Below are positions 60,484 to 64,000 of a stretch of 64,000 nucleotides of DNA, piece after piece. The translations under genes were made by a program, and so were the position numbers. The DNA is from Actibacterium mucosum KCTC 23349 (GTDB lineage Bacteria; Pseudomonadota; Alphaproteobacteria; Rhodobacterales; Rhodobacteraceae). The stretch's first letter is position 1; the number at the start of each line of letters is the position of its first letter. A model generated the notes under the pieces. It was not told the origin of the DNA and ran no database searches. It saw only the letters and a list, made by a program, of their open reading frames with translations. Location of the stretch: contig NZ_JFKE01000008.1 in NCBI RefSeq assembly GCF_000647975.1, forward strand, positions 46,631 through 110,630. The letters are read 5' to 3'.

Positions 60484-60571
60484 TTCTGTCCCTTTCGTCA
60501 GGCAAGCCGGGGCCGGTCACCCCAAGGGGCGGCGCGGGACGTGCTGACGTATTGAGTGGTTGGGGGGAGAG

Positions 60572-60599
60572 GGCCGGGCCGCAGATGCGCAGCCCGGCC
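60572..60599 (-). promoter_or_regulatory. Hairpin between binding-protein and permease genes
   Basis: GGCCGGGC and GCCCGGCC form a perfect 8-bp stem around a 12-nt loop that can extend by TGCGC/GCG. On the minus strand it lies just after the binding-protein stop and has no T-run. Such stem-loops stabilise upstream mRNA and favour high binding-protein levels. Confidence 0.55.
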
Positions 60600-60606
60600 A
60601 GTGTTC

Positions 60607-61920
60607 TTACAGTTTGCCTTCGTCTTCGAAGACTTCGGTCCAGTCTTCGATCAGCTTGTCCAGCGCCTCTTTCGCGGTGCCACGGTCGGCCACCACATAG
60701 TCATGAACACGCTTCTGCATGGCCAGCAGCAGTTCGGCATAGGCCGGCTCCTGCCAGAAATCCTGCACGCTTTCCATCGCTTCGAGGAAGTCACCGGCAA
60801 AGGGTGCGCTGTCGACAAAGCCGGGATCGTTCAGAACCGAGTTATGGGCCGAATAGCCGCCAAGCTCCCACCAGGTGGCCTGGATGTCGGGCTGTGCGAA
60901 CCACTTGATGTATTCCAGCGCGGCCTCTTGCTTGTCCGAATAGGCCACGACCGAGATACCCTGACCACCCAGGGTCGAACCGGCCTGGTTCTGCGGCGGG
61001 TTCACGAAGAAGTCGATCTTGTCGCCACCGGTGTTCGGATCGGCATAAAGGCCGGGGAAGAACGCGAACCAGTTCATCGCCATGGCGACCTGACCGGATT
61101 TGAACGCGTCCAGACCCTGTTCCATGTAGCTGTCCGAATAGCCCGGTGGGGTCGCGGTTTCATAGAACTCTTTGTAGAATTCCAGCGCTTCCACAGCCTC
61201 GGCCGAGTTGACGGCACCTTCCATGTCATAGGAACCCGGGGTGTTTTCATACTTAAAGCCCCAGGGGTAAAGCGCGCCGGTCACACCCATGGTGATGCCT
61301 TCCGAGCCACGCTCGGTAAAGATCGCGGCGCCATAGCGGGTCTCGCCATCGATCTCGCGGCCCTGGAAGAACTGCGCAATCTCCAGCATCTCGCGCTGGG
61401 TCTTGGGTTCACCCAGATCGCGGCCGGTTTCGGCCTTGAACGCGGCCTTGATGTCGTCACGTTCGAACCAGTCCTTGCGATAGAACCAGCCATTGGCATC
61501 GCCCATGGCGGGCAGGGCGTAATAGTTCGGCGTGCCCTTGGGCCAGGTCGAATAGGCGTAAACGGTGGCCGGGGCGAAGTCGTCCATGCTGATGCCTTCG
61601 GCATCGAAGAAATCGTTCAGCTTGACGTAATGCCCGTTCTCGGCGCCGCCGCCGATCCACTGGCTGTCGCCGATCAGCAGGTCACAGAGTTTCCCGCCCG
61701 AGTTCAGCTCGTTCAGCATCCGGTCGGCAAAGTTCGGCCATGGCACGAACTCGAAGCTCATGGAGTGGCCCGACTTGGCCTCGAAATCCTTGCTCAGTTC
61801 CACCAGCGCGTTGGCGGGGTCCCATGCAGCCCAGCACAGCGTCAGATCGTCAGCCTGCGCAACGGATGCGCCGGCCATCACAACGGCCACAGCTGTGGTC
61901 CGCAGAATAATCGGTTTCAT
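60607..61920 (-). CDS. ABC transporter extracellular binding protein (CUT1)
   Basis: 437-residue type II binding protein. The signal peptide (MKPIILRTTAVAVVMAGASVAQA) is followed by DDLTLCWAAWDPANALVELS. Other landmarks are MLNELNSGGKLCDLLIGDSQW and AMNWFAFFPGLYADP. GGGAGGAAAGCC precedes the ATG. It leads the operon that ends with dihydroxyacetone kinase. The ligand is probably a polyol or ketose. The upstream space carries two LacI-type operators. Confidence 0.92.
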   Translation of the reverse strand: MKPIILRTTAVAVVMAGASVAQADDLTLCWAAWDPANALVELSKDFEAKSGHSMSFEFVPWPNFADRMLNELNSGGKLCDLLIGDSQWIGGGAENGHYVKLNDFFDAEGISMDDFAPATVYAYSTWPKGTPNYYALPAMGDANGWFYRKDWFERDDIKAAFKAETGRDLGEPKTQREMLEIAQFFQGREIDGETRYGAAIFTERGSEGITMGVTGALYPWGFKYENTPGSYDMEGAVNSAEAVEALEFYKEFYETATPPGYSDSYMEQGLDAFKSGQVAMAMNWFAFFPGLYADPNTGGDKIDFFVNPPQNQAGSTLGGQGISVVAYSDKQEAALEYIKWFAQPDIQATWWELGGYSAHNSVLNDPGFVDSAPFAGDFLEAMESVQDFWQEPAYAELLLAMQKRVHDYVVADRGTAKEALDKLIEDWTEVFEDEGKL

Positions 61921-61983
61921 TATGGCTTTCCTCCCATGAATGGCCGCGAACACACCGCGACTCATCGTGTCATTGACGGTAAA

Positions 61984-61999
61984 TGAGGTGCGTACATCA
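61984..61999. promoter_or_regulatory. LacI-type operator 1, TGAGGTGCGTACATCA
   Basis: A 16-bp pseudo-palindrome (TGA.GT.CG.AC.TCA symmetrical, central CG), identical to operator 2 thirty bp downstream. A central CpG with 7-8 bp half-sites is typical of LacI-family operators. It lies 64 bp upstream of the binding-protein start on the minus strand. Confidence 0.7.
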
Positions 62000-62013
62000 A
62001 ATCAAGAAGTTTT

Positions 62014-62029
62014 TGAGGTGCGTACATCA
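62014..62029. promoter_or_regulatory. LacI-type operator 2, TGAGGTGCGTACATCA
   Basis: Exact repeat of operator 1, 30 bp away start to start (about three helical turns), in the same orientation. It is 75 bp from the LacI-family gene start. Two identical sites on one DNA face suggest cooperative binding by dimers. Confidence 0.7.
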
Positions 62030-62103
62030 GAATGCTTGCAAAGCCCCGCGAATTCAGGGATATTCCATGATCAAACGACCCGGAAAACAGGCCGATATCA
62101 GCG

Positions 62104-63126
62104 ATGCGCCCCACGACCAAAGACCTTGCCAAAGCTGCCGGAGTCAGCCTTGCAACCGTGGACAGGGTGCTGAATGAGCGCCCCGGCGTGCATCGCAAGA
62201 CGGTGGAGCGGGTCAACCAGGCGATCGAGAAGATTGGCTTTGTGCGCAACCTGTCGGCGGCCAATCTGGCGCGACAGCGCAACTATCGGTTTCTGTTTGT
62301 TCTGCCAAAGCTTGGGGATCAGTTCCTTGCCGGTTTGCTGGCCCAGATCGACGAGGCCGGGCGCGCGTTTTCATCCGAGATGATTCAGGTGGAGCATGCG
62401 CAGATCGACGAATCCGATCCGCACCTGATCGCCAATTTCCTGTCGGACCTAGATGCCGAAGCCTTGGACGGGGTGGCGATCATGGCGCCGGAATCACCCC
62501 CCGTGCGCGACGCCATCCGCCGGCTGTCAGAGCGCGGGGTGCATGCCGTATCGTTCATCGCCGGGCAGGCCGAACAGTCGGAGGGCGATTTTGTTGGCAT
62601 CGACAACGCCGCCGCCGGGGCCACTGCCGGGCAGTTGCTACGCCGTTTCCTTGCCCCGACCGAGGGTAAGGTGCTGGTCATCGCGGATTCGATGCAGGCC
62701 CGCGACAGCCTTGAACGTCGGCGGGGGTTTGACCAGGTCATGGTGGCCGAGGCGGGCGGGCTGACCGTGCTGCCATCGCTGGAAACCTACGGCGATGTGA
62801 TCCGCACCCGCCGGGTCATCGCCGCCGCGGTCGAGGCGCATCCCGACATCGTCGGCATCTATGTCATGAGCGCCGAGGCCCGCACGCCCCTTGCTGCCCT
62901 GTCTCAGGCCCGCGATCTGTCAGACCTTGTGATCATCGCGCATGAGCGCACGCCGTTCACAACCTTGTCGTTGCAATGCGGCCAGATCGACGCCGTCATC
63001 GCGCAGAATCCGGGCCACCTTGTGCGCTCGGCCATCCGCATCCTGCGCGCCCGCAGCGATCAGCGACCGCCGCTGGCCTCGCAGGAAACCATCCGGATCG
63101 AGATCCTGTTGAAAGAAAACCTCTGA
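62104..63126 (+). CDS. LacI-family transcriptional regulator
   Basis: 340 residues. The helix-turn-helix is TTKDLAKAAGVSLATVDRVLNERPGVH (residues 4-30, read in parts), followed by the hinge NLSAANLARQRNYRF and a periplasmic-binding-protein-like effector domain ending IRIEILLKENL. The D in ATVDRVLN replaces the more common S. It is divergent from the importer/dihydroxyacetone kinase operon and presumably binds the two operators in between, releasing on sugar or polyol. The ligand is unknown. Confidence 0.92.
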   Translation: MRPTTKDLAKAAGVSLATVDRVLNERPGVHRKTVERVNQAIEKIGFVRNLSAANLARQRNYRFLFVLPKLGDQFLAGLLAQIDEAGRAFSSEMIQVEHAQIDESDPHLIANFLSDLDAEALDGVAIMAPESPPVRDAIRRLSERGVHAVSFIAGQAEQSEGDFVGIDNAAAGATAGQLLRRFLAPTEGKVLVIADSMQARDSLERRRGFDQVMVAEAGGLTVLPSLETYGDVIRTRRVIAAAVEAHPDIVGIYVMSAEARTPLAALSQARDLSDLVIIAHERTPFTTLSLQCGQIDAVIAQNPGHLVRSAIRILRARSDQRPPLASQETIRIEILLKENL

Positions 63127-63203
63127 CCCCTTGCGCAGGCGCGGCCAAGCCATTAAACGCTCTGCACGCGTAAATACGCATTGTCTGCCGTTCACCGCCA
63201 GAC

Positions 63204-63242
63204 GCCGCTGTAGCTCAGCTGGTAGAGCACGTCATTCGTAAT
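63204..63242 (+). pseudogene. 5' half copy of the tRNA-Thr gene
   Basis: 39 bases identical to the first half of the intact tRNA-Thr 126 bp downstream: acceptor 5' strand, D-arm and anticodon loop. After base 63242 the sequence diverges, and no T-arm or acceptor 3' strand follows. GTCATTC (63231-63237) can pair with GAATGAC (63259-63265), with an inner GCGGG/CCCGC stem. It cannot make a functional tRNA. Confidence 0.75.
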
Positions 63243-63329
63243 TAGCGGGTCCCCGCGAGAATGACTTGCAAAACCAAAGAGTTCGAGGCACAGGAGAAGA
63301 ACTAGTAGGGCCATAGTAGGGTCCAGGAA

Positions 63330-63405
63330 GCCGCTGTAGCTCAGCTGGTAGAGCACGTCATTCGTAATGATGGGGTCGGGGGTTCGAGTCCCTTCAGCGG
63401 CACCA
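63330..63405 (+). tRNA. tRNA-Thr (CGU)
   Basis: A 76-base class I tRNA. The acceptor is GCCGCTG/CAGCGGC and the D-arm is GCTCAGCTGGTAGAGC. The anticodon loop TTCGTAA gives anticodon CGT. The T-arm is GGGGGTTCGAGTCCCTT. CCA is encoded at 63403-63405. The anticodon stem has one G-T wobble. Confidence 0.93.
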
Positions 63406-64000
63406 GTTCTTCAATAAAATCAGAATCTTAATAAGAAGACACTCGCTTGGCCAATGGCGAGCGCCTGCTTCGATCCCCAATGCAGACACGCTTGTGCGGC
63501 TGCAGCATTGGCGCGAAAGCTGCCGTTCGCTTGACCCGCCGTTCCCCCGACACTGCGACACTCAGACGTCTGACCAATCACTGCGACCGGCTCCCTGAGT
63601 TTGGCCCATAGGCTGAGCGGCGAAGCCGCGAAATCCGACGCGAACGCAATCCTCACTGCCAAGGCAACTGTAGTTCGCGCAATCACGGACGCAGCCGCAA
63701 AACACAATCCCCATAGCAGCGAAAGCTCCCCGCGCCTTTCTCCTTGTCAGGTTTATCGCCGCTGCAGCTCACGCCGAATAGCAGCCACAAACCTTAGACG
63801 AATCTGACGTTGACTTCATGCAGCGGAGTCACTGCTTCGAAGGCGTTCTCGAAGAAGTGGTCGGTCGGCTCCTGAACCACGCCCCGCTCTCGATCATGGG
63901 GCTGGACAAGCCTTCACTTGACGCGTTGAGGCCAGCAAAGAAAGTGTACTGCAACGAATTTGTGGTTCGGACTTCATTCTAATCTTCGAAGATCATTCAG
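63406..64000. other. About 0.6 kb without a convincing gene
   Basis: Less GC-rich than the rest of the window. A 95-codon minus-strand frame (63420-63707) is Ala-rich with no recognisable domain and no ribosome site, and looks like non-coding roseobacter-type repeat remnants. A 54-codon plus-strand frame (63818-63982, starting MQRSHCFEGVLEE) is open but unsupported. The base composition change and the duplicated tRNA half nearby hint at an old insertion or deletion junction. Confidence 0.4.

Noticed and set aside
63420..63707. 95-codon minus-strand ORF
   Set aside because: Ala-rich, no ribosome site, no domain; likely non-coding repeat-like sequence.
63204..64000. Genomic island attachment site at tRNA-Thr
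   Set aside because: A 5' rather than 3' tRNA fragment is repeated, and no integrase is visible within the remaining 0.6 kb; kept only as an observation.

Overview
The window is GC-rich DNA from an alphaproteobacterium, most likely a marine Rhodobacteraceae (roseobacter-type) chromosome or large replicon. The evidence is the density of ABC importers for sugars and organic acids (seven in 64 kb), short intergenic gaps, many 4-bp ATGA/GTGA/TTGA gene overlaps, and cytoplasmic sulfatases beside sugar importers. No transposase, phage gene or CRISPR array is visible. I could not assign a genus from sequence alone.

Region A (1-12.6 kb, mostly minus strand) is an acid-catabolic block. It holds a LivKHMGF-type importer with a Tat-exported binding protein, an acyl-CoA ligase (cut by the window edge), a CaiB-type CoA-transferase, an SDR, an ACAD10/11-like acyl-CoA dehydrogenase, an APH-fold kinase, a quinone oxidoreductase and a thiolase. 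A PAS-LuxR regulator is divergent. The kinase/dehydrogenase pair resembles the chemistry of levulinate/4-hydroxyacid catabolism (Lva, ACAD10/11).

Region B (12.6-18.6 kb) has an IclR regulator divergent from an aldehyde dehydrogenase and an RbsABC-type importer, closed by a terminator. Region C (18.6-28.8 kb) has uronate isomerase, a GntR regulator, two sulfatases without signal peptides, and a MalEFGK-type importer whose second permease carries a large extra domain. It reads as import of a sulfated (uronic) sugar followed by cytoplasmic desulfation. Region D (28.8-35.1 kb) has a second RbsBAC-type importer with a small NTF2-like protein, then ilvD.

Region E (35.2-45.8 kb) is an oxidative sugar-acid locus: DgoK-like kinase, DHDPS-family aldolase/dehydratase, DgoD-like enolase-superfamily dehydratase, a four-gene ABC importer, a single-chain fusion of an IclR regulator with an SMP-30 lactonase, a sugar-dehydrogenase-type SDR, and a BKACE enzyme. 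Import, oxidation, lactone opening, dehydration and cleavage/phosphorylation can be laid out in order. The regulator-lactonase fusion is the most striking single gene here.

Region F (45.9-53.0 kb) is a redox cluster: globin, monoheme cytochrome c, a Tll0287-like heme protein, an 11-heme cytochrome c, and an FAD/BFD/membrane fusion oxidoreductase. Divergent from these are two Cys-rich periplasmic paralogues and a SCO-type protein. I do not recognise it as a described pathway; it is the best candidate for a new respiratory or detoxification system. Region G (53.0-63.1 kb) has a GFA-family protein, an SDR, tRNA-Leu(UAA), and a dihydroxyacetone kinase operon with a MalEFGK-type importer and a 62-residue membrane protein. 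It is controlled by a divergent LacI regulator with two identical operators. The window ends with a tRNA-Thr(CGU), a duplicated 5' half of it, and about 0.6 kb without a convincing gene.
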